Of a DNA stretch of 64,000 nucleotides, positions 48,804 through 59,311 are shown one piece after another (position 1 is the first letter of the stretch; the number at the start of each line of letters is the position of its first letter). The position numbers and the translations under genes are program-made. Origin of the DNA: Emmonsiellopsis sp. PD_33 (lineage: Eukaryota; Ascomycota; Eurotiomycetes; Onygenales; Ajellomycetaceae); NCBI GenBank assembly GCA_032988165.1, contig JANTQF010000008.1:212234-276233 (forward strand), read 5' to 3'. Under the pieces are notes generated by a model. The model saw nothing but the letters and a program-made list of their open reading frames with translations, was not told the DNA's origin and did no database searches.

Positions 48804-50090
48804 TTGCTGCAGATAGAGGCCCAACTGCCTCACTGCCCCAGGAACACATCAACCCATCCCATGGAAGGATCAAATGATCTCTCAAATAATCCCATAGCAG
48901 GAACAGCAATCTCCACAGCCAAGGAGACAACTCCCCCATCACCAAACTTACTGGCAGAAACTTGCTGCCAGGTGGAGCAACACCTCTTGGAACTTCAGCT
49001 GATGCAACATGAATAGGAGGCTAAGGCCTATTATCTCCAAATGGTTAAAGATCTGCAATGCAAGAAGGTAGAGGCTCTGAGTGCCATGAACATAAAACCT
49101 GCTTTTAGGACCTCCTACCACCACAATCACAGCTCAGATTACTCAAGTGAAGGTGGAGATACTAATACAAATAATAGTAATCACAGATATCACCACCATC
49201 CAGATTGCTTGCCCAGCTGGTGCCATCATGCAGAAACCTTGGAGTAAAGAATCTTCAGAGCCTGTGTTAACATTACTGGCCATGTGATCTTCTGTGCCCA
49301 TGCACCCCACCTTGATATTAAATCAACCTACAAGGTTAAGGACATGTGTGAACATCAGGCCCTGCATGATGAGATACACACTCATTTCCACCATCATAGG
49401 GACTACTATGATGAGATTCCTGAAGACAGGAATCAACAGAAGCTGGATGATATAAAGCTCTGGCTAGATACCACCACTACCCATGTCAAATGGATTGAAC
49501 ATCTTGATAAGGAGTTAGAGGCTAAAGGCTATTTCCCTGACCTAGAGTCATTCTTCAAGTTTCTGGAGTACTAAATCAATAACCCATAGATTCAACAGCA
49601 GGATGCTGCTCACAAACATGAAGAGGCCAGGCAACACACCAATCAAATAGTCTATGAATTTGCAGACTACCTCAGCAAACTCAAACTCTCTCTCCCTGTC
49701 CCTCAGATAGAAGCATAGTATATACAGACACTCCACAACAAGGTCATGCCAGAAATCAACTGGGTGGTCACCAATCAGGATCATAAGCTAACTGACTACA
49801 AAGAAATGCTCAGGGTAATGTCCTCTCTAGAGGAGAGTCTGGATTCACACTAGTTGGCCCTGCATGGTGAAAGGACTCAAATCTCACATCCCCAAGGTAG
49901 GAACTACCATCAGAACTGCAGTTATGAATGCCAGGAGGATAAGGACTTACAGTCACACACAGATAATCAAAGATCTAACAGTGGCTAATTCCCCTCACAA
50001 ACTTCAAAGAAGTGCAACCACTGCAGCATTAACAGACACATTGAGAAGGACTACTGAAGGAAACACCCTAACAAGCACTTTAAGGGCTAA
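48804..50090 (+). pseudogene. gag of the chromovirus, inactivated
   Basis: One frame (codon phase of 48,804) carries gag-like sequence up to the stop at 50,088-50,090. It includes a polar N-terminal part and a capsid-like helical part around 49,330-49,830 (KLDDIKLWLDTTTTHVKWIE, then YEFADYLSKLKLSLPVPQIE). A zinc knuckle follows at about 50,013-50,058, reading CNHCSINRHIEKDY, in which the last Cys of C-x2-C-x4-H-x4-C has become Tyr (TGC to TAC). Several TAA, TAG and TGA codons interrupt it, at sites where Gln or Trp is expected. The true start is uncertain and may lie upstream of 48,804. Confidence 0.75.
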
Positions 50091-50101
50091 TTGGTAAAAA
50101 A

Positions 50102-53100
50102 CTAATCATCCCCTTGCATACTGCTGCAACAGCACTGGGGATAGAGACTGATCAAAGACAAAGCAGCAAAGTCATGGTAATGTTAGTCTGAATCACAACC
50201 ACAAATAGACTCACTACAGCCTGGGTACTTATTAATTCTGGAGCTGAGTGCAATTTCATCAGTCAAATGTGAGTGAAGCAACATCTGCTTGATTCCAAAT
50301 CCCTGCCCAGGCATGTTGAAGCCATTGATGGGCATAAGATCCTATCCTTTGGTGAGTGGTGAATATCAATGAGAGTAGTTGATGCTGACAGCCTGACCCA
50401 TGACCATGAACACAGCTTTGAGGCTGTCAATATGATGAGTTATGATGTTATTCTTGGCTACCTGTGGCTGGAAGAGTCAAACCCCAATATTGATTGGCCT
50501 TCATGAATGTGGTGCTACAAACTAATAAGTGCAAATATCATTGAGTTCATGAAATCAGAAGAGTTTGAGGATGTGGTTCACACAGATGATGCCACCTTTA
50601 TTATCCACCCCCATGACCTTAACCCTGATGGTAAACCTGTTATGTTTTTTGGAGGCATTACAGCCACCAAATTCAAACTGCCTGCACCCTATGAGGAATA
50701 TACAGAGCTTTTCAATGAGAACTCTAATCTTACTGCACACACTCCATATGATCATGCAATTAATATTAAGCTGAGTAAGGATCCACCTTATCAACTCATT
50801 TACAACCTTTTGGTCAAGGAACTTAAAGTCCTTAAGAATTATATTGAGATAAGCTTGGAAAAAGGCTGGATCAGGCACTTAAAGAGTCCTGTGGGTGTGC
50901 CCATTCTATTCATACTCAAGAAAGATGGAAGTCTCTGTCTCTGCATTGATTACCACAGGTTGAATGCTATAATAATTAAGAACCACTATCCTCTCCCTCT
51001 TATCAGTGAGACAATTGACTGCCTGGCAGGCATGAAGATCTATATGCAGCTTGACCTACAGGATGCCTACCACCAGATCTATATTCACAAGGGTGATGAG
51101 TGGAAAACTGCATTTTGCACCTGATATGGACACTTTGAATATTGTGTCCTGCTATTTAGCCTCACCAATGCACTGGCAACCTTCCAGGCCTACATCAATA
51201 AAGCACTGAGTAATCTCCTTGACACCTGCTGTGTTGCCTACCTTGATGACATTATCATCTATTCTAACTTCATGGAGAAACATGAGGAGCACATCAAGGC
51301 AGTCTTGGAACACCTGTGTAAGTTCAACCTCTTTATCAAAGCCAGTAAGTGCTTGTTCCACACAGATCACATTGATTTCCTTGGTTTTGTCATCTCTACC
51401 AATGGCATGGAGATGGAGCTCAGCCAGGTGGCCTCTATCCTTGAATGGTCAGTCCTAATGACAATTTATGAACTCCAGGTCTTTCTTGACTTTATCAACT
51501 TCTATTGCTGCTTTGTCAGGGGGTTTGCAACCATATTTACCCCATTAATGGACCTCACAAAGGGGGGGGAGAACTGAAAAGGTTGAAATAATATGCTAAT
51601 CACACTGGATCAATCTGCCATGAAGGCCTTTGCAGACCTTAAGGATAGCTTTCAAAAAGAGCCACTCCTCATTCATTTTGACCCTGATTGCTGCCTCAAA
51701 GTCAAACCTAACACATCTGGCATCACCATTGCCACAGTGCTCTCTCAATTGATGCCTGATGGCCTGTGGCACCCTGTGATGTTCTGGTCCTGCAAACTCT
51801 CTGACATGGAATGATGATACTAAATCCATAACAGTGAACTTCTATCTATTGTTGAATCATTCAAGCAGTGATAGCACTACCTACATGGTAGTAAACACCT
51901 AATTGTTGTGTATTCTGACCATGCCAATCTGCAAAGCTTTATGATGACAACTCAGCTGAATGGACATCAGATACATTGGATGGAGATGCTCACAGCATTT
52001 AATTTTATAATTGAGCACTGTCCTGGGTCCAAGAACCCTGCAGATGTGCCAAGTCATCACCCTGACTATGTTAGGGAAGCTGAACCACTCATTTTCTGGC
52101 TTATGTTGCAAGAAAAGCTCTGAGACCAGACACTCAAACCACTGGAATCTAACTACAAACCAACAGAATTGAACCAGATGATTGTGGTAGCTACTAAGTG
52201 TATGACTGATCTGCACCCAGAACTCAACCCAAAAGCTCTTGAAGAGTGCACCCTTCACATTAATGCCCTCATGGCCTGCACAGTCCAGAATGTGCCTGCA
52301 GATGAGAATGTTACCACTGGCATTACAGGAGGCAACCTAGGGCTCCTAATGCCATGGCTCTTCATCAATCAGGCATTTAAGTTCAAGATGGCCTATACAT
52401 ATAAGCTATTAGAGCCACTGATCAACCTCCTGCTCCACATCCAAGCTTGGGACATCAAGTGCACTGGGATTTGAAGTAGAATCCAAGGTGGCCCCACAAG
52501 TTTGAAGGCCAAACATTCACCCTGGTTTATTAGCTTAAATGGGCTGATCAGGTACAACAGTTGCATCTATGTCCCTAATAATGCTGTCATCAAGGATGAG
52601 ATCCTTCACATGAACTACAATAATCTGATAGGTGGTCATTTTGGGAACTATAGGATGTGTGAAGTGATAGCTGGCAAATACTATTAGCATGGGATGAGCT
52701 GGTATATCAAGGAATATGTTAAAATGTGTGATACATGCCAACATGTCAAAATACACTGCTATAAGAAGTACAGCATGTTGGAGCTGCTACCTGTCCCTGG
52801 GCACATTTAGGAGACTGTCACAATGAATTTCATCACTGGTTTACCCCCATGTTGACTGCACAGGAAGGTCTACAATTCAATCTTAGTATTTATAGAAATG
52901 TTCACTAAGTGGGCAATCTATGTCCCAACCACAGCAGACCTCAAGGCCCACAAACTCACTGACCTCATTACATGAAATCTATTCAAGGACTGGGGATTAC
53001 CCCAGAATATTATCAGCAACCAAGGCTCTCTATTTACAAGCAAATTCTGGTCAATGCTCTGCTTCATGCTCAAGGTTTGCAGAAAGCTGACCACAGCCTT

Positions 53101-53911
53101 TCACCCTCAAATAGATGGTCAGATAGAGTGCTAGAATCAAACCCTTGAACACTTTCTTCATGTCTATTGCAATTACATGCAAGATGACTGGGTGCAATGG
53201 CTGCCACACACCCAATGGGCATACAACAATATCTAGTATAGCTCAATGTAAATGACCCCTTCCTGTGCTCTCACAGATCAGGAGACCTCCACCTGTGTGG
53301 ATATTGAATATGAACCTGAGAGAGGGGTGTCTCAGGATGCTACTGCAAGAGTAAAAGTTATTGACTAGATGCATCAACTTCTTTGAAGCCTGATCATAGA
53401 GGCTAAGGAGTCCCAGAAAAAATACTATGACCAGTGCTATATGCCCATGACCTTTAAGATTGGTGACTGGGTCATGCTCCATAACACTAATATATTGACA
53501 TTATGTCCTATCATGAAGCTAAATTACCATCAGCTTGGGCCTTTCCAAATAGTAGACACCTGGGGCAAACAAGCATATAAGTTAAAACTGATACTCTAAT
53601 TTCACAATGTCCACCCCATCTTTCACATCTCTCTCCTGGAGCTATACCACACTTGGGATGGCAAGATTCTGGAGGCTGAACCAATTGAAATTGACACTGA
53701 AAATCAGTGGGAGGTTGAGAAGATTCTTGATAAGCATAAGGCACACAGTGGGAAAGTTAAATACCTTGTCAAATGGAAGGGCTGCACAGAGAGTGAGAAC
53801 TCCTGGGAGCTAATTGAAGCTTTTGAGAATACTTAAGAGGTAGTTCACAAATATGAGGCCTAATATGGTGACCATGATGTATGCTACAAAAGGCAAAGGG
53901 TGAAGAAATAG
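50102..53911 (+). pseudogene. pol of the chromovirus: protease, RT, RNase H, integrase, chromodomain
   Basis: Pol lies in the -1 frame relative to gag and can be followed to the TAG at 53,909-53,911. The protease motif at 50,231-50,245 reads INSGA, with the catalytic Asp changed to Asn. The reverse transcriptase runs about 50,850-51,390 with intact YLDD at about 51,240. RNase H runs about 51,600-52,080, with NTS where DAS is expected. The integrase has CDTCQ of its zinc finger at about 52,727 and the D,D(35)E core from about 52,870, with its middle Asp in SNQGSLF changed to Asn. The chromodomain (WEVEKILDKHKAHSGKVKYL, then VKWKG) is at about 53,707-53,833. Many in-frame stops are present, one at 51,122-51,124. 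Confidence 0.9.
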
Positions 53912-54052
53912 ACCTACCATGTATGTAGAGTCAATTAAAAATTGAATACAATTAAAAAGCAAGAAAAGAAGATCTTATTCAAGTCCCTAAGGAGATATAA
54001 CCCCACAGGTGCAACATTTAACTATCATAAAACAAAGGAAAAAGAAAAGAGA

Positions 54053-55203
54053 CTATACTACAGCAGCACTCACACCTGCACCTGCACCTGCACTATCCTC
54101 TCCACCCTCTAGGCCCTCCAACTTCACCTGCCTATCCACAGCATACTTGGCCTTCTGCTGCTTGTTCTTCTTTCTCCAGTGGGCTATCTCCCACTCTGCC
54201 TGACAGGCCTCCTGAACCTTGTCATTTCCCCCAAAGTCAACTTAAAATGCCCCATCCTTCCATGCCTGCAAAATGGCTCCCCAGGCCTGCAACTGTGCAG
54301 CCTGCAAAGCATCTATGTCAAGGGGCTTGTCCTGCAGGTCCCCATTTGTGTCTATGGTGATAGCAGAGATGTCAGCCTGCATGAGAATAGCATCAACAGT
54401 GGTGCAGGCAGATTCAGGCACCTGTGGCACCACATTAGTGAAGGGTAGAAGACCCAGGACACTGGGAACACTTACCAAAAGATATGGCTTCCACTCATGG
54501 GAACAGTGAAGGCACTTATGCCACCTGGGCCTAAGTTCACAGATCCAACCCAGATCCTTGGCAATATTCCAGACACAGCAGCAGCAGACATTCAGAGCTG
54601 TATGCTCACTAGGAGGGTGCAGCCAAGCCTCATTATACACACCAGGCAAGGAGACAGGGGCAGGCAAGGAGGTGGGAGCAGGCAAGAAGGCAGGGGCAGG
54701 GGCAGAGGGGCCAGCAGGCACAGAGATGGGCTCAGGAGCTAAAGAAGCAATGGGAGTAGGGGCAGGCTCAACACAGGCAAATGGCTCAGCTCCCTCAGTG
54801 CCTAAAAACCTAAGGATATCATCAACCAGATTCAGAACCACCAAAGTGTGGATACCCTGGTAGACACACCAGTTCTGAGTCCACTCCCAGAGGAGACCCA
54901 CTATTCACAGGATTCCTTCTAAATGGCTCTGGAAACACTCTGGTATCTAACACCACATTAGTGTATATCCTCAAGATGGGGATAATACAGGCCTACCTTT
55001 GCACATCTATGATCATACCTGCATCTCTCACATCCACCTGCAGCAGTATCTGTGCAAGGGGCCATGGCAGTATAGGGTAATATAGCTGAAATGCAGCAAA
55101 CACAGGCATCTTCCAGCCACACTGTAAGGACAGGGACTCCTAAGGGATTTAACATAGTTACTATATGATCTATTAGCATGTTCTCTACTCTATCATACAG
55201 CAT
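54053..55203 (-). pseudogene. Opposite-strand spliced reading frame inside the retroelement
   Basis: From the ATG at 55203, 69 codons (54997-55203) lead to a GT-AG intron of 68 nt (54929-54996) containing CACTAAT. A second exon, 54053-54928, continues to a TAG at 54053-54055. The joined frame has 360 codons and only two internal stops, TGA at 54905-54907 and TAA at 54242-54244. Both are explained by single transitions. The product is Cys-rich at the N-terminus (CERCRYDHRCAK), has a Pro/Ala-rich middle, a second Cys block (CCCCVW, then KCLHCSHEW) and a charged helical end with a GAGAG tail. I do not recognise it. It lies tail-to-tail with pol, 141 bases apart. It may be an accessory or captured gene. 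Confidence 0.6.
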
Positions 55204-55226
55204 TTAAAAAGGGGGGGGAGGAATGG

Positions 55227-55290
55227 GGACTCTGCAAGAGCAGGACTCTGTGAGAGTAGGACTCTGCAAGAGCAGGACTCTGTGAGATCC
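55227..55290 (+). repeat. 16-bp tandem repeat, four copies
   Basis: Four units of GGACTCTG(CA/TG)AGAG.. run without gaps. Units 1 and 3 have CA where units 2 and 4 have TG, so each probably descends from CG. Confidence 0.85.
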
Positions 55291-55699
55291 CAATGAGGAT
55301 CTAACTCCACTCTGCAAAATCTCCCTTTGCTCCAAAAACACCAAACAAAGGGCTATTTCAATGAAAAAACAATAAAGGCCTATATATTTGAAGCCAAACA
55401 TTCACTTGGAATGCTCAAAAACATGAAAAACACTGGCATTGAGTGGATATTGCACTTACTGAAATTGTGTTGTGAATGGTTGAACTCCTGAAGGTCAGGA
55501 GGACTGTGAGATTTAGATAAGTCAAAAGTCCACCACAACACTTTGGAACTGGTATAACATTTTGCCTATGCATTTACCTGCTGGACCCTTACATTCACTA
55601 CCTATAACACTACATCCACCTAACTATGCAACTACCTGTTAGAATGCTGATACAGTGTGAATCTACACCTGCTGCCAAGGCCTGGGAGCCAGGCCTGTG

Positions 55700-55709
55700 A
55701 AGGGGGAGG
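55700..55709 (+). other. Polypurine tract of the retroelement
   Basis: AAGGGGGAGG lies four bases before the 3' LTR, the expected place for the primer of plus-strand synthesis. Confidence 0.8.
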
Positions 55710-55713
55710 TAGT

Positions 55714-56015
55714 TGTGAGAACCATGAGCTCACAGGGTGAAGATTTAAGGCTGCCAGGCCAGAGAGCCTTCAAAGGAGTGAGCTCAGGGGGCTCAGGGGT
55801 CACAATAGTGGAGGCTTACATAAGACTTACCTAAGTGGGCCTGAGACCTCAATGTATATAACCTTTACTGGCCCCCTATCTTTATAGGGCCAGCAAACAG
55901 CTTTGCTACATTCTTACCCCTACATTCAATATAATCAATCCTCTGTACTATGTGTTTATATTCCCTCACATCATTCTATAACCTCTATGCCCTACCCTAC
56001 AGGCGATCCCTTACA
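55714..56015 (+). repeat. 3' LTR
   Basis: It starts TGTGAGAACC and ends GATCCCTTACA, with the canonical CA retained. It holds the only CG (56,004-56,005) that I found between 37,624 and 56,890. The target duplication AAATT follows directly. Confidence 0.95.
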
Positions 56016-56286
56016 AAATTAATGATAGATGCCTCTGAAAGAATATATATTTAGACTGGGAATTACTTTATAATCAGACTGTAGTTAAATAGTAATCTAA
56101 TCATACTCTAATTATATTATAATCATGTTTAAATCATGCTCTGATGCTCTAACTGTATTATCATAGTGTTTATATGATGATTCTATCATATCTAAATTAT
56201 ACTCTAATTCTTTAATCATGCTACTATAGTGATTACATGATGATTTCATGGTAGTCATTGCTATATTTATATAGAGATATTAAATG

Positions 56287-56388
56287 TAATATAGTTAGAG
56301 TGCTATTACAGTTAGAGCACTATTACAATTAGAGTGTTATCATAGTTGGAGTGTTATTATAGTTGGAGTGTTATTATAGTTAGAGCAT
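56287..56388 (+). repeat. 17-bp minisatellite, six copies
   Basis: Six gap-free copies of a unit close to TATTATAGTTAGAGTGT run to a short TA array. Copies differ by transitions (GTGT/GCAC, TTAGAG/TTGGAG). Non-coding. Confidence 0.85.
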
Positions 56389-56726
56389 TATATATATATA
56401 AATATTAATAGAGTATTACATGGAGCATGATGGTAGTTAGGGCATTATATATATATAAATGTAGATGGAGCATTACATGGAGTATTACAGAAATATTATA
56501 TTATATGGAGTGTAGTCAGAGCACTTCATAAAGTATAGTTAGAGTACTTCATGAAGTGTAGTTATAATATTATAATATATTTATATGATTCTTTGATTTA
56601 CACACTCTAAAAATAGTGATAATATCATTATAGATGTTAATTTTAGAGCACTCTATCAGAGCAATGGTATTTACATAGTGGATCTATGGCAGAACAATCT
56701 CATGAAAATCTGGTATGAATGTAGTG

Positions 56727-56968
56727 GTAGTGAAAGTCTGCTGACCAGTTACCTTTGGATTGACAAGGCCAGGTTTAAAGCTTTATGAGGTAGTGAAAGA
56801 CTGCTGCCCATTACCTTTGCATTGACAAACTCAGGCTCAATGCTTTATGTGGTAGTGAAAGGCCAACCATTACCTTTGCATTGACAAAGTCGGGCTTGAT
56901 GCTATATGTGGCAGTGAAAGACTGCCGGCCACCTTTTTATTGAAAAGGCCAGGCTGAATGTTATATGC
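56727..56968 (+). repeat. 59-63-bp tandem repeat, four copies across the CpG boundary
   Basis: Copies start at 56,727, 56,790, 56,852 and 56,911, each beginning G(T/C)AGTGAAAG and containing a TTACCTTTGCATTGACAAA-like core. Copies 1 and 2 have no CG. Copies 3 and 4 have CG at positions where earlier copies show CA or TG. Confidence 0.85.
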
Positions 56969-57530
56969 TTTGAAGGGCTGGGTCATGAATAGCCACTTTA
57001 TGGAGCTATCTGCACCTCCCAGAGGGTTTCCATTCCCATCACCCTTGCAGGGGCTGATTTCTTAGCTATATAGAAGGCAGCCTTTGATATCCATGGGATA
57101 TGTTAATATGCCTCCTGGATAGGTACTTTCAGTTAGAACAAACAAGTAGTCTAGTTCTTTTTGCACATGAACCTCCCAGTATTCAAAGGCGTTGCGAACC
57201 ACAACCTTGCGGTCCGCATTATGAGATACTGGAACCATTGGGAAACGCAAACTGTTTGTGGAACAGCAGAAACCAGTGGATAGACATGGTGGAAAACTCC
57301 AGGAAAGTTATGGTTTTCAAAGCGGCTCTTTTTTTCGTTCACCCCGGCGCCTGCTCCAGGGCTTTTGCTGACCATAGTAGCAGTGGGAATGTTAGAGAGA
57401 TACTATGCTTTTTTTAACAATCATGAGGGCCAGATAACAGACAGAGCATTAGTAGTACATGCACAGTAGGTATGTACATTATTCGATTAAAATCAACTTT
57501 TGCCAATCTCTGAGCCCGGCTGATCCCTTC

Positions 57531-58112
57531 TCAATCTCTTGGTGCATGCATCCTATCCCACCCCGCCAACCAAGCGCGATACCACGGGGACGGATTCTCT
57601 TTGGCCATCTTCCGGAACTCCGGGTCGATCTCCGGAACCGATTCCGGGGGCCAAGGTCCGTAGTTCAAAAGATCAGGGTCCTCTTCTTCCACGGTCCCGA
57701 AAGGTGGAGGAGGCTCTTCACCCTCTTTAAGACCATGTTCTGGATCGGGAATAAATGCCAGCGTCTCGTATCCCATCGCCTTGAGCAATGGGTGCATGTC
57801 GTCGTCGGCACCAGGTGGCGGCGTTTGTCCCACCGCAAGTCCCATCGACTTGAGCAATGGACGCACTTCGTCGTTGCCAGAAGGTCGCGGCGGTTGCTGC
57901 TTTTTGCGGTCTTTGCGGGCTGCGGCGGGACGACGAGTAGTATTCCTATTATCCTGTCTTCTCACGCCTCGATGTGCTCCTTTCCGTGCTGACCCGGGGT
58001 GTTGTCCAGCTGCTTGGCCCTTGTGTTTCCCCATTTGTGTGGTTGGCGGCCAGGCTTTCTGGGTCTGACCCCGTTCCCGTAGGTTGTATCGTTGGCGTAG
58101 GTTGTAGGGCAT
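57531..58112 (-). CDS. Orphan proline-rich hypothetical protein
   Basis: An intact frame of 193 residues starts at the ATG at 58112. The open frame extends upstream to 58,217 without another ATG that I prefer. The protein begins with a duplicated motif (YNLRQRYNLRERGQ). It is basic up to about residue 90, then contains two copies of a short motif (VRPLLKSMGL and MHPLLKAMGY) and ends acidic and Pro/Trp-rich (YGPWPPESVPEIDPEFR). I recognise no domain. Codon use is GC-rich like the housekeeping genes, unlike the adjacent AT-rich DNA. It could be a lineage-specific gene. Transcript support is needed to exclude a chance frame. Confidence 0.5.
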   Translation of the reverse strand: MPYNLRQRYNLRERGQTQKAWPPTTQMGKHKGQAAGQHPGSARKGAHRGVRRQDNRNTTRRPAAARKDRKKQQPPRPSGNDEVRPLLKSMGLAVGQTPPPGADDDMHPLLKAMGYETLAFIPDPEHGLKEGEEPPPPFGTVEEEDPDLLNYGPWPPESVPEIDPEFRKMAKENPSPWYRAWLAGWDRMHAPRD

Positions 58113-59311
58113 ATCTAACGGGGGCTTCCGTGAGCGACAATTGGTATTTGATGCTCCGTACTTGCACGAGCGTTGGATTTGTGGGTGTTTTAGAAGGGGA
58201 AGTCTGTCGCTTTTCAAAATTCAAGTAGTACTATGTATGGGTTAACTACTTTGTGACGTCAGTTATTAACTTACTTCCGGTTCCACGGTTGGGCGAAGTT
58301 CGTTAACTAAGCCAACTAACTCATTTAAGCGAGAGGTTCTCTCATTCTTCGCCGCCGCCTGCTGGATGAAACCAAACCATGAAGACCTGGAAACGATTCT
58401 GTCTGAAGCTACGGATCACTCTGAACCTTCATTCCATGGCAGCATCTCATTCTCAGAGACCCGGATACGTCTACGTCACCCGCCACCTCCGCTCTCTGTC
58501 CCGGCAACATTCTAACAACATGGCCTTGTTCTCCTTCTAGCTTCAAGTTCCTATGATTCTTCAATCATCCCTTTGACGGCAGCAATGCGAGTAGAAGCAG
58601 ATAGCATCTTTAACCATCTAATTGGTGATTGTGAGCTGTTGCAGAGCAACAGCCCTTACAAGAGTGTCACACTGGTGCGCCTAACATATCAGTATTCTCA
58701 TTCAAAAGACTATTTTTTTACATTTGTTGACAATGCACAGCAAGCGCCGTCTCTTAAATGTGACATTAAAATTTTCAGACTTTAATTCCCAGACTGCTTC
58801 CCTATCTCTGAAGAGAGTGGCAGAAGAGGTGATTTGCGGAGCGAAGCGGAGCAATATATATACTGGCTTAATCCCTGCTAATTGTGGATCCCTCGTCCCG
58901 ATTGGGAGGCTTGGCATAATGGCATACTCTGATTGGTGTGAACTTGAGGTTCAATCATGTGATCTAAGCGAAGGGCGATCACATGATTCGGGTCTTGGCG
59001 CCACCTTTCCTTTTGTGGCCTAGTGTTGCTTCCCGCGGACCTCGCGGTCTGCAATGCCTTTGACCACTGAGAGGCTCGTGGGCAAGCAGTATTTTATATT
59101 CCTTTACAGAATATCCTTTCCAGAACTTTTTCCTACTAACATACAACTCCTGCCTTGCCTGGAGTTAATCTTATCAACTTTTTTGGTCATACATACTAGT
59201 AAAGACAGCATAGTTGAAAACACTACAGCCAACCCCTGCTGAGGGTAAGCCAGCCCCTTTACTTAACAACATTGTTGGGATGCCAACAAGGCTGTCTATT
59301 CTCTGCTGTGG
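58113..59311. other. Intergenic region with a 12-bp-arm hairpin
   Basis: No gene is supported. A perfect inverted repeat, AATCATGTGATC at 58,953-58,964 and GATCACATGATT at 58,977-58,988, surrounds a 12-base loop. CpG is present at normal frequency. Confidence 0.5.

Larger units (their letters stand above)
48244..56015 (+). mobile_element. Ty3/Gypsy chromovirus, full-length but inactivated
   Basis: The element is 7,772 bp. Both LTRs are 302 bp with a TG...CA type boundary, and the flanks show the same 5-bp target duplication AAATT (48,239-48,243 and 56,016-56,020). In order it contains LTR, gag, pol (protease, reverse transcriptase, RNase H, integrase, chromodomain), an opposite-strand gene, a polypurine tract and the second LTR. 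The integrase-then-chromodomain order defines the chromovirus clade common in fungi. In-frame stops and lost catalytic residues occur throughout gag and pol, so the copy cannot move by itself. Almost every change fits a C-to-T or G-to-A transition. Confidence 0.95.

Noticed and set aside
48522..48833. 103-codon minus-strand frame at the 5' LTR
   Set aside because: It overlaps the LTR end and leader, has no splice signals or partner exons, and is not comparable to the structured antisense frame near the 3' end.
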